DNA of 31,964 nucleotides from Lachnoclostridium sp. UBA7215 (lineage in GTDB: Bacteria; Bacillota; Clostridia; Lachnospirales; Lachnospiraceae), in assembly GCA_002490465.1 (NCBI GenBank), contig DKUB01000084.1:1-31964 (forward strand), in the 5' to 3' direction. The number at the start of each line of letters is the position of its first letter. Position 1 is the first letter of the stretch. A model generated the notes under the pieces. It did not search any database. It was given only the letters and a program-made list of their open reading frames with translations, and was not told where the DNA came from. Made by a program: the position numbers and the translations under genes. Positions 24,923-31,964 of this stretch are shown one piece after another.

Positions 24923-26318
24923 GCAGTCTTTCATTTTCAAATATATCGAGCACATCCGCCAGTGAATACATTTCTGTTTCCTGAAAACAGAGATAAAACA
25001 GTGCATCCAACTCATATTCCCTGTTTAACGGAGCCATATCGCAGGTAGACAGCGTTGCGTTTGCAACCTCTTCAAAATAGCTTATTGCTTCTATAGCATT
25101 ATATTTATCCATATCATACGATATATTTTTTAAATAATCTCTCTGCACCATATAAATTACCATTGGCAGTATATCTCCCCGCTGAAGTAACAGGCATCTG
25201 CGTTTTTGTTTTTTTAAATAATCCTTCAGCCACTCACCCGCCCGGGCAGCTGATATTTTGGGGGAGATACCGGAACTGGAATCAAGTTCAGAAATCAGGC
25301 TTTGGATTGTCTCAGGGCACAGTGCGTCCCCATCCATTTTTTCAAGTGCCTGTATTCCAAATAAAGACTTCATCTGCCTCTCCCTCTGTACTGCTATCCC
25401 AAGCAAATCAGACATTCTCTTTTCTGTCATGCGAAATAATTTCCGCTCTTTTACAATATTGAACAACACCTCATAATTAAAAGAGAACAATTCCCGGATA
25501 AACAGTGAGTTTGGGCGGTGCTCCGAATATACCACCTGCGCCATCTCAAGGATACTCGTCCTCAAGCCATCATCTATCTCTTTCTTGCTGTAAATATAAC
25601 GCCGAATCGTCTCAAGATTTGTTTTATGGATAAACCTTCTCCGCTTCCACTGGAAATACTCTGTCTCCTCCAGCAGCATCTGCAAAACAATTTCCGCGTC
25701 CTCTCTCATACTGTCCAGAATCAGTTTTTTGTATCGGGAAAAATAGTCCAGCACTGTCTGGCTGTAACCCTTAAAATATTTTGCATTTTCTATCATCCAC
25801 ACAAGAAATTCATCCGGTGGTAAATCCTTTTTTACCTGATACTGTTTTTTGAGTTCATGGGTGGAATGTGTCCGGCAGAAGGAAATGTCAATATCCAGCC
25901 TGCTCTCATACTCCGCTGCCATGTCATCGCACTCTTTCTGTGTTAACCCCTGCTCCAATCCATACAGATAAATAATTTCCATATAATCATTTATCTGAAA
26001 AGACGGCTCCTTCAAGCCCTCCACGAGGAATCTCTCCGTCTGTTTTTCATCCAGGCCCAGAGCAAAACAGATGGCAAAGACACTCTCCCTGTCCGGCACA
26101 GAATATCCGCCAATCCCAAACCAGCGTCTCATTGTCGGCACTGATGCCGGATTCAGAGGCGATATCTTTTCACAGAACTCCCGATAGGCTTTTTTTCTTG
26201 TTTCCATATCGTCTTTATTCTCTATCGTGTACCCCATCTGATTTATCAGAAAACAATCAAAACTCTGGTATTCTTTTTGCATTATCCATTTCTGAATACT
26301 GCTCTGCAAATCCTTCAT
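24912..26318 (-). CDS. Unrecognised 468-aa protein of the kinase cluster, possibly HTH-containing
   Basis: A soluble 468-aa protein with no signal peptide or membrane helix. I do not recognise a family with certainty. Residues about 55-105 (SVPTMRRWFGIGG, RESVFAICFALGLDEKQTERFL) resemble the helical bundle of Xre-type DNA-binding or HTH-like domains, with the serine/arginine-rich recognition helix pattern. The rest is helical, with many charged segments. It lies 12 nt after the zinc-ribbon kinase gene and has GGAGA upstream of its ATG, so it is very likely co-transcribed. It could be a phosphorylation target or effector of the kinase. That is inference from position only. Confidence 0.75.
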   Translation of the reverse strand: MKDLQSSIQKWIMQKEYQSFDCFLINQMGYTIENKDDMETRKKAYREFCEKISPLNPASVPTMRRWFGIGGYSVPDRESVFAICFALGLDEKQTERFLVEGLKEPSFQINDYMEIIYLYGLEQGLTQKECDDMAAEYESRLDIDISFCRTHSTHELKKQYQVKKDLPPDEFLVWMIENAKYFKGYSQTVLDYFSRYKKLILDSMREDAEIVLQMLLEETEYFQWKRRRFIHKTNLETIRRYIYSKKEIDDGLRTSILEMAQVVYSEHRPNSLFIRELFSFNYEVLFNIVKERKLFRMTEKRMSDLLGIAVQRERQMKSLFGIQALEKMDGDALCPETIQSLISELDSSSGISPKISAARAGEWLKDYLKKQKRRCLLLQRGDILPMVIYMVQRDYLKNISYDMDKYNAIEAISYFEEVANATLSTCDMAPLNREYELDALFYLCFQETEMYSLADVLDIFENERLLAK

Positions 26319-26330
26319 CGTGCTTTTCTC

Positions 26331-27866
26331 CTAATTTATCATACCATCCAAATTTACTTTTGGCGGCTTTTTTGTTGCCCTGCTTTTCGCTGCCTGTGTT
26401 GGTCTCGGAGTACCTGCCGGCTCCGGCGCCCTGGTAGGATCCGGAGGCGGAGTTCTTTCCGGCCTTCCTTTACTTATATTCAACCGGATGCGCTTTCCCT
26501 CTTTTACACTTGTACCATTTTTTATACTCTGCGCTACTACTGTATTTTTCCTCTTTTCTGACTTTATCCATTTTAAAATTACTTTCAGCTTTCTTTTATT
26601 CAACAAATTTTTTGCTTTTTTATAATACAGTCCGACAACGGAAGGAACCTTATATATTTTTTCCTTTCCTTCACTGCCCGGAGGTTTCGCTGTTGGCACA
26701 CCACTTATTGCTGCCATGGAGACCGGCTGCATCCCTGTCAGCAGTATATTTGCCGCTGTATCCTCCGTGTTCCCTTCTTCCCCCATATTTCCCATTCCCC
26801 AAAATATCAATGCACCTATGCCTATCAAAGCACCGCCGACGTATATCATCCTTAAAGCCTTTCCCTTGGAGAATAATACCCTGCCTTTTTCGTCCTGCAA
26901 AGCCTTCCGCAGTTCTGAAATACTTGAATAGCGCTCTTTGACATTGACAGAAATCCCTTTCATAATGGCTTTTTTCTGGCTGCGGCTCAAATCCACCTGA
27001 TTCATCATAAGCAGAGAGGGCACTTCATCCACAAAAATCCGTTCCAGCGATTCGTCTGGCACATTTCCTGTCAGGCAGAAGTATATAGTCGCACATATCG
27101 CATAAACGTCTGTCCATACCCCCTGTTTTCCCCGCGAGCGGTATTGCTCTGCCGGAGAAAATCCCCTCTTAAAAACGACAGTAAGACTTTTTTCAACCTC
27201 TGCATTTGTCTCCCGCACGGAACCAAAATCGATCAGTTCAAATTTTCCTTCCGGCGTCACGATAATGTTGTCCGGACTGATATCGCGGTGAATCAGCCCT
27301 GTTTGATGAATCTGTTCCAGCGCATCCATCAAAAGGTCCATGTGCTGCAGTACCCATTTCCCTTCCATAGGACCATGTTCCTCAATATATGTTTTCAGGC
27401 TGACTCCCTTCACATGCTCCATAACAATATATGCCGTGTTATTTTCATGAAAAAAATCGTGCACGGATACAATTCCGTCTACCTCGCGAAACTGTGTCAG
27501 CCTTTTTGCCTCATCCAGGAACTTTTCCATCATCTGCTCATAATCAGCCTGATTTTCCTCTTCATAAAGACATACGTCATGCCCCGTCCCCTCCGTCACA
27601 TTCCGGTAAACATGATTTCTCGGGAAACATTCTTTGACAGCAATCACACTTTCAAATAACGTATCCATTGCAATATAGGTAATTCCAAAATTCCCCTGCC
27701 CCAGTACCTTTCCTAACACATAGCGCTCTGCCAGCACAGTGCCCGGCGGAAGATGGCGTGTTGATGTACTCACATCTTTTTGCAAATAGCCGCAATACGG
27801 GCAGCACTTTTGCCCCTCTGTTCTATTCATACAATTGGCGCAAAAATTTATTCCCTTAATTTTCAT
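26331..27866 (-). CDS. Membrane Ser/Thr protein kinase with N-terminal zinc ribbon and one PASTA domain
   Basis: A 511-aa kinase of Hanks type. The N-terminal zinc ribbon has Cys9, Cys12, Cys22 and Cys25. The kinase domain (about 48-325) shows the Gly loop GQGNFG at 56-61, Lys78 in AVKE, the catalytic loop HRDISPDN with Asp195 and Asn200, DFGS at 213-216 and SPAEQY at 237. Ser replaces the usual Lys in HRDLKxxN, a variation I believe is common in this group. One membrane helix is at about 339-357. Outside the cell is a single PASTA module at about 407-466 (VPSVVGLYYKKAKNLL), followed by a Thr/Pro-rich tail. PASTA domains sense peptidoglycan fragments or lipid II. The start overlaps the preceding gene by 4 nt and uses a ribosome site within that gene's duplicated 3' end. 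Confidence 0.92.
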   Translation of the reverse strand: MKIKGINFCANCMNRTEGQKCCPYCGYLQKDVSTSTRHLPPGTVLAERYVLGKVLGQGNFGITYIAMDTLFESVIAVKECFPRNHVYRNVTEGTGHDVCLYEEENQADYEQMMEKFLDEAKRLTQFREVDGIVSVHDFFHENNTAYIVMEHVKGVSLKTYIEEHGPMEGKWVLQHMDLLMDALEQIHQTGLIHRDISPDNIIVTPEGKFELIDFGSVRETNAEVEKSLTVVFKRGFSPAEQYRSRGKQGVWTDVYAICATIYFCLTGNVPDESLERIFVDEVPSLLMMNQVDLSRSQKKAIMKGISVNVKERYSSISELRKALQDEKGRVLFSKGKALRMIYVGGALIGIGALIFWGMGNMGEEGNTEDTAANILLTGMQPVSMAAISGVPTAKPPGSEGKEKIYKVPSVVGLYYKKAKNLLNKRKLKVILKWIKSEKRKNTVVAQSIKNGTSVKEGKRIRLNISKGRPERTPPPDPTRAPEPAGTPRPTQAAKSRATKKPPKVNLDGMIN

Positions 27867-28159
27867 GAAAGTCTCCGTATTTTTGAATACGGGCTATACC
27901 ACTTTTTCCCACCCTTCTTCTGATATGTCCGCACTCTTAAGTAAATGTTTTTCTTTCCTTTTTTATATCCAACTTTAAATATCTTTTTATTCTTTTTTAT
28001 GTTTGTCCGTTTCAACTTTATCTTTTTATATTTTCCCTTTCCCCGCCGGTAATAAATTTGTATGTCCGTTCCCTGGTACTTAATTATACGAATTTGCGCC
28101 ATCCACATGTTATTATACAACTTCTTTATCTTCACCCGGATTATTGGACGAATGAGTTT
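27860..28159 (-). repeat. 300-bp duplicated gene tail, copy A
   Basis: This is a direct repeat of 29788-30087, same strand, with no gaps and about 10 mismatches. It encodes the C-terminal Fn3-like module, the stop codon, and the ribosome site and start codon of the downstream kinase gene. Four of the differences change an amino acid. Confidence 0.93.
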
Positions 28160-29794
28160 CTGTTTCTTCACTTCACTGTTAATCTGCGGTATCTGAGTCG
28201 GAAAAGCCGTAAACACCGGTGGTGGTTTATTCGTCTCCGTTCCCTCTTGTGGCGGAAATGGAGTGTCTGTAGGTGTCAATGTAGGTGATAATGTTACCAC
28301 TGGCGTTAGGGTAGGCGGTATATATGTAGGTAGATTTGTACTGATTTCCAGGTTATAAATATCCGACATGTCCGCATCCATTATTATCCCATTCCATATA
28401 TCCGTATTTAGTTTCCCTCTATCAACAGTTATTGTTTTCTCTTGTAATATTTGTCCGTTTTTATTTTTGAATAACAAATATAACTCAAACTCTTTTGGCA
28501 TTTTATAATCAATAGCACTAACTTGATTCAGCGTATATTCAAAAGCCCACGTACCATATTCGTCTGAAAACACACAAATATCCTTCATTTCAAGTATGTT
28601 TTCTATAATCTGCTCCCCCAGTATATAATGATTTTCATCTGTCCTTTCCTGATACAAACTGACAGACCATTCTGTCACATCCAATAAATCAAAATTAGTG
28701 CCTAAACATGCCTTCGTCGTTTCTCCCGGCATCAGATTTTCTTGAATTGTCAAAAAAAAATTCAAAGGGCGCTCCCTTTTATTATCCCAAAAAGATAGTT
28801 TTATCCTTCCAGAAAAAGTTTTGTTTCCCATATTAGTAACGTTAAATTCTACTACCGTTATACCATCTTTGCCCCTATACATTCTAACAAGCTGAATATT
28901 TAAGTCACCTAATCTATCTCCCCTAATTATCGTATCTCTGTTATTGATACCCAAAATATTTTCTTCCGGAATATCAGGAAACAGTAATGGCGTCTCAGTT
29001 GGGGACAATGCCGTCTGACCTGGTTGCAAATCAGGCAAAATATCTGCACTTACCTCATAACTATTAACTTTTGACAAATCTGTTCCTGTATTAAACCAAA
29101 TCTGACGTCCTTTGCCTAATTCCTTTATATCCAGTGTCCTACTGTATATAACATTTCCTTCTGCATCCCGCATTACTATATATAGCCCAAAATTTGCCGG
29201 TATTTTATAAGAAACTGAATCCATCGACCGCAGAAAAAAACTACATACCCATTTACAATATTTATTATCCATATATATACTTGCATCTTCCACCATCAAA
29301 GCATTATCAACAATATAATTTTCCTTAATTGCTGTATTTTCATACAAATTAAAAGTCACTGAAATATCTATGTAAGAAACTGTTTTCCATGGATGGGTGA
29401 CAAAGAGCGATACTGTCTCTGTTTCCCCGGCACGTATCATCGCCGTCTCTATATCTGCATCGCTTGCAAAATATAATTTTAAATCACTATCATAAAAGGA
29501 AAACCTCAAGCGCTCCTTAAAACTTTTTTCCCCCTTATTTGTCACTCGACAAGTCATCTTCCAATCCTGTGTATTATGAAATGCCATTATCCTTATGTCG
29601 TGTATATATAAACTATCTAAGTTTCTATCTTCCATAACCAACTCTTCAATATCTGTAGTATATTCTGCTACAACAGGCTCTGCTGCGATGACATGTATAT
29701 GCCCTGTGTGTAGATTAAATCTTGCCATGCAAATTATCCCCCAACAGATTACCACCAACAAAAACTTATTTTTTTTTATATGTATTTTTTTCAT
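27863..29794 (-). CDS. Secreted protein with two tandem FxLYD-like repeats and Fn3-like basic tail
   Basis: A 643-aa exported protein with an N-terminal signal-like hydrophobic stretch at about residues 10-25. Two homologous modules follow at about 50-255 and 285-490. Each has a DL strand, the pattern V-T-N-x-G-x-K-x-F followed by F-x-D or FYDS, a PGET or AGET turn, and a late IP/MPxxF-LY strand. A Thr/Pro-rich linker of about 50 residues leads to a Lys/Arg-rich C-terminal module ending in LRVRTYQKKGGKKWYSPYSK, which looks like an Fn3 sandwich. That tail is nearly identical to the end of the preceding gene. The start overlaps the upstream stop by 4 nt (ATGA). Function is unknown. As a secreted partner encoded before a PASTA kinase, it may act in the same envelope-sensing pathway. 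Confidence 0.82.
   Translation of the reverse strand: MKKIHIKKNKFLLVVICWGIICMARFNLHTGHIHVIAAEPVVAEYTTDIEELVMEDRNLDSLYIHDIRIMAFHNTQDWKMTCRVTNKGEKSFKERLRFSFYDSDLKLYFASDADIETAMIRAGETETVSLFVTHPWKTVSYIDISVTFNLYENTAIKENYIVDNALMVEDASIYMDNKYCKWVCSFFLRSMDSVSYKIPANFGLYIVMRDAEGNVIYSRTLDIKELGKGRQIWFNTGTDLSKVNSYEVSADILPDLQPGQTALSPTETPLLFPDIPEENILGINNRDTIIRGDRLGDLNIQLVRMYRGKDGITVVEFNVTNMGNKTFSGRIKLSFWDNKRERPLNFFLTIQENLMPGETTKACLGTNFDLLDVTEWSVSLYQERTDENHYILGEQIIENILEMKDICVFSDEYGTWAFEYTLNQVSAIDYKMPKEFELYLLFKNKNGQILQEKTITVDRGKLNTDIWNGIIMDADMSDIYNLEISTNLPTYIPPTLTPVVTLSPTLTPTDTPFPPQEGTETNKPPPVFTAFPTQIPQINSEVKKQKLIRPIIRVKIKKLYNNMWMAQIRIIKYQGTDIQIYYRRGKGKYKKIKLKRTNIKKNKKIFKVGYKKGKKNIYLRVRTYQKKGGKKWYSPYSKIRRLS
27872..27892 (-). 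promoter_or_regulatory. Hairpin partly hiding the kinase ribosome site, copy A
   Basis: On the minus strand CCGTATT and AATACGG form a perfect 7-bp stem with a 4-nt loop (27892-27875). The last two G of the stem are the first bases of the GGAGA ribosome site, which is 5 nt from the kinase ATG. A ribosome finishing the upstream gene would open the stem. This supports translational coupling (inference). Confidence 0.6.
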
Positions 29795-30087
29795 GAAAGT
29801 CTCCGTATTTTTGAATACGGGCTATACCACTTTTTCCCACCCTTCTTCTGATATGTCCGCACTCTTAAGTAAATGTTTTTCTTTCTTTTTTTATATCCAA
29901 CTTTAAATATCTTTTTATTCTTTTTTATGTTTGTCCGTTTCAGCTTAATCCTTTTATATTTTCCTTTTCCCCGCCGGTAATAAATTTGTATGTCCGTTCC
30001 CTGGTACTTTATTATACGAATCCGTGCCATCCACATGTTATTATACAACTTCTTTGTCTTCACCCGGATTATTGGACGAATGAGTTT
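29788..30087 (-). repeat. 300-bp duplicated gene tail, copy B
   Basis: This is a direct repeat of 27860-28159 at an offset of 1928 bp. It ends sharply at the gene border on one side and where the Thr/Pro linker begins on the other, so the duplicated unit is the domain plus its downstream coupling signals. Confidence 0.93.
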
Positions 30088-31206
30088 TGCTTTCCCAGGT
30101 TTTAACACTTCCGGTGCCTGCGTGGGTTTTACCATAGGAGATGCCGTAAAAGATGCCGTCGGAAAATCTGTTGTTTCCGGCAGCCGGGTAGGGGGTGAAG
30201 TTGGCGCCTGTGGCTGCGCTGTCGGAACCGGCGTACCGGATGGCTTTGCCGTCACAGGCAGCGTCGGATACGGTATGGGAGAAACTGTTTCCCCTGGCAT
30301 CTGCGTTTTGGCAGGTTCTTCTGTCGGCAAAATCCCCGGTGCCTGGGATGGCTGCGGAACAGAAGTATTTTCTGCACTGCGGGTTGGAGTCGGCTGTGCG
30401 GTTGCTGTCGCTGCCGGGGACAATGTTGGTGTAGACCCCGACAAGTCCGCACTGATTTCAATACTGCAGATATTGGATAAATCAACACCATAACTATTCA
30501 CTGTGTTATGATATGATTCTACTAATGATGTCTTTTTAATGTTTTCCTGAGTCTGAAATTCTATGTCCCCCAATTCGTTTCTAAAGAAAATATGTAACGG
30601 AAACTCATCCGGTATCTGGTTCTCCTGTCCGGAGAGTACCTTCATTTGAAACCTCAATTCCCAGCTCTCTGGCTGATCCATCAAATACGTCGGAGTTAAG
30701 GTCATACCATACATTTCTAAAATGTCATCAAATACAACACTGGTATTGATATCCTTATTCTGCCATGACTGTTTCTGGATAGACATGCTGACAGCATCCG
30801 TCATATCCAAATTTGTACTACTGGTTATTGTTTCTTTTTCGCCTGGTGGCAAATTGTCTCCAAAATAACCAATTAAAACAATCATTAAATGACCATTGCT
30901 GTCATAAAAACAAAACCTAAGCATTCCCTTAAATGTTCTGCTCCCTGTATTTGTTACATCACAACAAAATTGAGACTGCAATGCCCCTCCGGCATCCTCC
31001 CCAATAATCAAAGATGTATTGCTTGTGTGCAAATCACCGAAATCACGGTCCTCAACAATTCCTTCTTTCGTAATTGCCACCCCTCTGGTTTTCGGTGTTT
31101 CCCCATCATCTTCTGCACAAACAATACTCCCCTGCATCCCAGGCATAACTAACAAAATAACCAAAATCAGTATCTTTGCTAATATTCGATTATATTTTCT
31201 TTTCAT
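29791..31206 (-). CDS. Secreted protein with one FxLYD-like repeat, long Thr/Pro linker and Fn3-like basic tail
   Basis: A 471-aa paralogue of the next gene's product. A signal peptide is at about residues 1-30 (KILILVILLVMPGMQG, then SIVCAEDD). One copy of the repeat module follows at about 45-255, with VTNTGSRTFKGMLRFCFYDS and PGEKETIT. A longer linker of about 125 residues rich in Thr, Pro and Ala comes next, then the same Lys-rich Fn3-like tail of about 100 residues. I chose ATG 31206 on signal-peptide logic; a start at 31239 would add a charged N-terminus. The ribosome site is weak (GGGAAGAG). No convincing promoter was seen upstream. The 4-nt overlap with the next gene indicates translational coupling. 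Function is unknown. Confidence 0.8.
   Translation of the reverse strand: MKRKYNRILAKILILVILLVMPGMQGSIVCAEDDGETPKTRGVAITKEGIVEDRDFGDLHTSNTSLIIGEDAGGALQSQFCCDVTNTGSRTFKGMLRFCFYDSNGHLMIVLIGYFGDNLPPGEKETITSSTNLDMTDAVSMSIQKQSWQNKDINTSVVFDDILEMYGMTLTPTYLMDQPESWELRFQMKVLSGQENQIPDEFPLHIFFRNELGDIEFQTQENIKKTSLVESYHNTVNSYGVDLSNICSIEISADLSGSTPTLSPAATATAQPTPTRSAENTSVPQPSQAPGILPTEEPAKTQMPGETVSPIPYPTLPVTAKPSGTPVPTAQPQAPTSPPTRLPETTDFPTASFTASPMVKPTQAPEVLKPGKAKLIRPIIRVKTKKLYNNMWMARIRIIKYQGTDIQIYYRRGKGKYKRIKLKRTNIKKNKKIFKVGYKKRKKNIYLRVRTYQKKGGKKWYSPYSKIRRLS
29800..29820 (-). promoter_or_regulatory. Hairpin partly hiding the ribosome site of the 643-aa gene, copy B
   Basis: An identical copy of the coupling hairpin. 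The 7-bp stem at 29820-29803 overlaps the GGAGA ribosome site 5 nt before the ATG at 29794. Confidence 0.6.
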
Positions 31207-31288
31207 AAAATATACTCTTCCCTGCCTGAACAATAACAACTTCCTCTTTTCTGTTTTTTATAACCTTTTTTTCATTTTCCTTACCCTA

Positions 31289-31964
31289 TCAGCACCTTTT
31301 TCCCTCAAAGGCAAATCCATACTTTCGGATATGCTCCTTTTCAATCCCACAGTCAAGAAGTCCCTGCTCGTATTTCTTTTCCTCTATCTGTTTTAATGCT
31401 GCCTGTACAGTGTCTTCAAGGGTAGATTCCCTTTTCAGGTTATATACTTTAAATTCCAGAATGATGCCATCATCCTCTGCCGGGTTATGTGGCTGCAACA
31501 TCACATCATATCGTCCAAATCCACTTTCCCTGTTTAACGTCACCTCATAGCGGTCGGAAAGGTCAACTAACAGCCCAAGCACAAAGCCATAACAAAAACG
31601 CTCCGGGGCCAATTTTTCAGATGGCTTGCTACCCACATCGGTAGCACGCTGATGCGTGCGCAGGTCATAAGATATCCTCCCACAAATGAGTCCCTCCTTA
31701 TGACAAAAATCAAATGTACTGAACATCATTTCTGTAAGCTCATTCATATAATCATTCATTGCCTCCACATCACCGAGGAGAAGCGCCTTAATAAAGTCAT
31801 TATAGTCCGAAGCATTCTCACAAAACCAGTCACTGACCATATTTTTAAACATTTTCCAGACCTCATAATTCGTCAGCTCCAATGTGTATATATCACCCTC
31901 TATATCCGTAACTTTCAAATAACCGCTGGCAAGCAGAAGACTCCAGATAACATTTTCATTACTG
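31289..31964 (-). CDS. AAA-like ATPase / PD-(D/E)XK nuclease family protein, C-terminal part
   Basis: The frame is open to the right window edge (NENVIWSLLLASGYLKVT precedes the first internal start-like codon), so this is the 3' end of a longer gene. The visible part (about 225 aa) has the PD-(D/E)XK-type core, with GRYDVMLQP, then IILEFKV: an Asp, then Glu-x-Lys. This is typical of the PDDEXK_9 tail found on AAA-ATPase-like proteins (PF09820 with PF08011), which are abundant and often multicopy in gut Clostridia and Bacteroidetes. Their role is unsettled; a nuclease or mobile-element-linked function has been proposed. The N-terminal ATPase part is outside the window. It stops 82 nt before the next gene. 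Confidence 0.82.
   Translation of the reverse strand, partial: SNENVIWSLLLASGYLKVTDIEGDIYTLELTNYEVWKMFKNMVSDWFCENASDYNDFIKALLLGDVEAMNDYMNELTEMMFSTFDFCHKEGLICGRISYDLRTHQRATDVGSKPSEKLAPERFCYGFVLGLLVDLSDRYEVTLNRESGFGRYDVMLQPHNPAEDDGIILEFKVYNLKRESTLEDTVQAALKQIEEKKYEQGLLDCGIEKEHIRKYGFAFEGKRC

Noticed and set aside
31207..31288. Search for a promoter before the 471-aa secreted protein gene
   Set aside because: There is a TATAAA on the minus strand, but no acceptable -35 box at 16-18 nt, so no promoter was called.
1..31964. CRISPR array, tRNA or rRNA genes, phage or plasmid genes
   Set aside because: Nothing of this kind was recognised. The only long near-identical direct repeats are the two 300-bp gene tails.

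Overview
The window looks like chromosomal DNA of a low-to-moderate-GC Gram-positive Clostridia, most likely a Lachnospiraceae gut anaerobe (inference). The reasons are the rpsB-tsf pair, strong GGAGG ribosome sites, repeated heterodimeric ABC exporters, Big_2/Fn3-like surface proteins, and a zinc-ribbon Ser/Thr kinase with a PASTA domain. Almost everything is on the minus strand. The exception is one subtilisin-type protease at 18632-19552. No tRNA, rRNA or CRISPR array was seen. The only gene-free stretch over 300 bp is 1-451, and it is filled by the 5' part of a group II intron and the tsf terminator.

Regions, in minus-strand transcription order from the right edge. (1) 31964-31289: the 3' end of an AAA-like/PD-(D/E)XK nuclease-family protein, cut by the window edge. 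(2) 31206-24912: a tightly coupled cluster of two secreted proteins with a shared repeat fold, Thr/Pro-rich linkers and a nearly identical Fn3-like tail, then a zinc-ribbon transmembrane kinase with one PASTA domain, then a 468-aa unrecognised protein. (3) 24841-19561: trxA, trxB, a secreted Big_2 protein and glgP behind a good promoter. (4) 18632-19552 (+): a leaderless subtilisin, divergent from (5) 18425-13649: an MMPL/RND-type membrane protein, a secreted YhgE-like repeat protein and a TetR regulator. The divergent promoters overlap, and two related dyad operators sit across their -35 boxes. (6) 13551-2313: a seven-gene operon encoding an ABC exporter with PH-like and zinc-ribbon N-terminus, a DUF1854 protein, a second exporter of that kind, a CDP-glycerol glycerophosphotransferase-like enzyme, a MOP-family polysaccharide flippase, and a heterodimeric ABC exporter with one degenerate ATP site. 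Its -35 box lies in the loop region of the tetR terminator, and a palindromic operator covers its start point. (7) 2148-452: rpsB-tsf with its own promoter and a structured leader, ending in a perfect terminator hairpin. A group IIC-like intron is inserted directly after that hairpin.

The strongest candidate for an undescribed system is region 6. There, a DUF1854 protein lies between two ABC exporters that each carry an unusual N-terminal sensor-like part, and these are coupled to surface-polymer transfer and flipping genes under repressor-type control. The second candidate is region 2, the kinase cluster with duplicated secreted partners. Both functional readings are inferences from domain content and gene order.
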